From NCBI RefSeq assembly GCF_018424685.1, contig NZ_QTKX01000001.1, positions 1,612,001-1,676,000 on the forward strand: 64,000 nucleotides of DNA, read 5' to 3'. The notes under the pieces are model-generated. The model saw only the letters and a list, made by a program, of their open reading frames with translations. It had not been told where the DNA came from and ran no database searches. The DNA comes from Mesobacillus boroniphilus (GTDB lineage: Bacteria > Bacillota > Bacilli > Bacillales > Cytobacillaceae). A program made the position numbers and the translations under genes. Shown in pieces: positions 63,290 to 64,000 of the stretch; within the stretch, counting starts at the first letter, position 1, and each line of letters starts with the position of its first letter.

Positions 63290-63874
63290 CTATACTTGAT
63301 TCAATTTTTCCTGCAAACCTGTTTTAACCTTTGGCCACTCTTCTTTAAGGATGCTAAAGATGACCGTATCTCTTACATAACCGTCAGAGATAATTCGATG
63401 TTTCCGCAGCACCCCTTCTCTTTGGGCACCGAGACGGGCGATAGCCGTTTGCGAGCGTACATTCCTGGAATCGGTACAAAATTGCACCCTGTTCACTTCC
63501 ATTTTTTCAAAAGCATTTTGGAGCATGAGCAATTTCGTTTCTGTATTAACGCTAGTTCTCCAGTATTCAGGACTGTACCATGTCCAGCCAATCTCAAGTG
63601 ATTTATGTGCTTCTGAAATATCAAGATATCTCGAACTGCCAACTATTTTACCCGTTTTCTGTTCAAGAACGGTAAATGGTATTTGCGTTCCTTTCTCTCT
63701 TTCTGCCAGCGCTGCTTCTATGACCTTTTCCATCTCGTCTTTACTTCTAACCTTCGAAGATGTAAATTCCCAAATAGACTGGTTTTGCCCTGCTTGCCAT
63801 AACTCATCCAGTTGCCCGGTTTCCATTGGCAACAGCTTTACAGTTTTACCTTCCAGAGTGATTTTTTTATCCAT
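63290..63874 (-). CDS. RimJ/RimL-type GNAT acetyltransferase
   Basis: 194 residues from ATG 63874 (GGGAG eight bases upstream); in-frame upstream extension to 63949 is less likely. Features: PFTVLEQKTGKIVGSSRYLD, EIGWTWYSPEYWRTSVNTET (beta4/motif A with W-x-Y) and NVRSQTAIARLGAQREGVLR followed by KHRIISDGYVRDTVIFSILK, typical of Acetyltransf_3 proteins that modify ribosomal proteins, peptides or amino acids. Upstream neighbour of crcB. Substrate unknown. Confidence 0.88.
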   Translation of the reverse strand: MDKKITLEGKTVKLLPMETGQLDELWQAGQNQSIWEFTSSKVRSKDEMEKVIEAALAEREKGTQIPFTVLEQKTGKIVGSSRYLDISEAHKSLEIGWTWYSPEYWRTSVNTETKLLMLQNAFEKMEVNRVQFCTDSRNVRSQTAIARLGAQREGVLRKHRIISDGYVRDTVIFSILKEEWPKVKTGLQEKLNQV

Positions 63875-64000
63875 CTCCCCAACTCCCATTTGGTCGTATA
63901 TTCCTTTATCATACCACTGGTGAATATAGTCAGGGAATTCCTTCTTCACTAAAAAGAGGAAATGGACAGGTCCACTCCAGCGCAGTCATAAAAACAGGCT

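Noticed and set aside
62880..63290. Fluoride riboswitch for the crcB pair
   Set aside because: Searched the short gap and the acetyltransferase end for the conserved crcB-motif pieces; none seen.

Overview
The window reads as chromosome of a low-GC Gram-positive endospore former of the family Bacillaceae. Many genes match Bacillus subtilis families in sequence and order (CcpN/PpsR, ExoA, a YcxD/YcxC-like divergent pair, PpiB, YkuS, YhfH, YteA, YidC2, CrcB pair, Fnr with a C-terminal cysteine cluster), Shine-Dalgarno sites are strong, and TTG/GTG starts are frequent. A selenocysteine formate dehydrogenase and a PpdK operon, neither a B. subtilis 168 trait as far as I know, point to a Mesobacillus-like relative. 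That placement is inference. No rRNA, tRNA, CRISPR array, prophage or complete IS was seen.

Layout. 1-4.0 kb (minus): PEP/pyruvate control (ppdK cut by the left edge, ppsR, ccpN), then a 52-bp repeat array. 4.6-14 kb: exoA, a MocR regulator divergent from an EamA exporter, a divergent photolyase-like protein, a SatD/DUF3307 pair, ppiB, a candidate structured RNA, VanZ, acetyltransferase and Mug glycosylase. 14-31 kb: a cysteine-type formate dehydrogenase with its DUF1641 partner, small unknown genes, a decayed thiamine-transport locus (TPP riboswitch fused to a truncated YkoC-like gene), diheme cytochrome c, ferritin-like protein, AdhB-like dehydrogenase, YihY, YteA, a LysM/3D wall protein, and a second formate dehydrogenase with an in-frame UGA at the catalytic position. 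31-45 kb: PAS histidine kinase, small genes, a 592-bp terminal-inverted-repeat element, a methyltransferase, a Smr-less MutS2 paralogue behind an attenuator-like leader, Fnr, Sco and a YkpA-like ABC-F protein. 45-64 kb: YkuS, molybdate uptake (modAB), alkaline phosphatase with a Pho box, D,D-carboxypeptidase, DHH phosphoesterase, cupredoxin, pflB-pflA, a CcdA-like protein, a MifM-like arrest leader before yidC2, a VmlR-like ABC-F gene behind an attenuator, paired fluoride channels and an acetyltransferase.

How the genes fit together. Several loci form a dispersed formate and oxygen-limitation theme: PflB/PflA make formate, two molybdopterin formate dehydrogenases can oxidise it, ModAB brings in molybdate, Fnr senses low oxygen, and a Rex-like site precedes pflB. 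Several genes appear to be controlled by the state of the ribosome: yidC2 (MifM-like arrest peptide), the VmlR-like ABC-F gene (leader with terminator), and the MutS2-like gene (7-codon leader peptide with competing hairpins).

The least explained structures are three tandem arrays, all with exactly 52-bp period. Two of them share the same half-sites and spacing but have different spacers.
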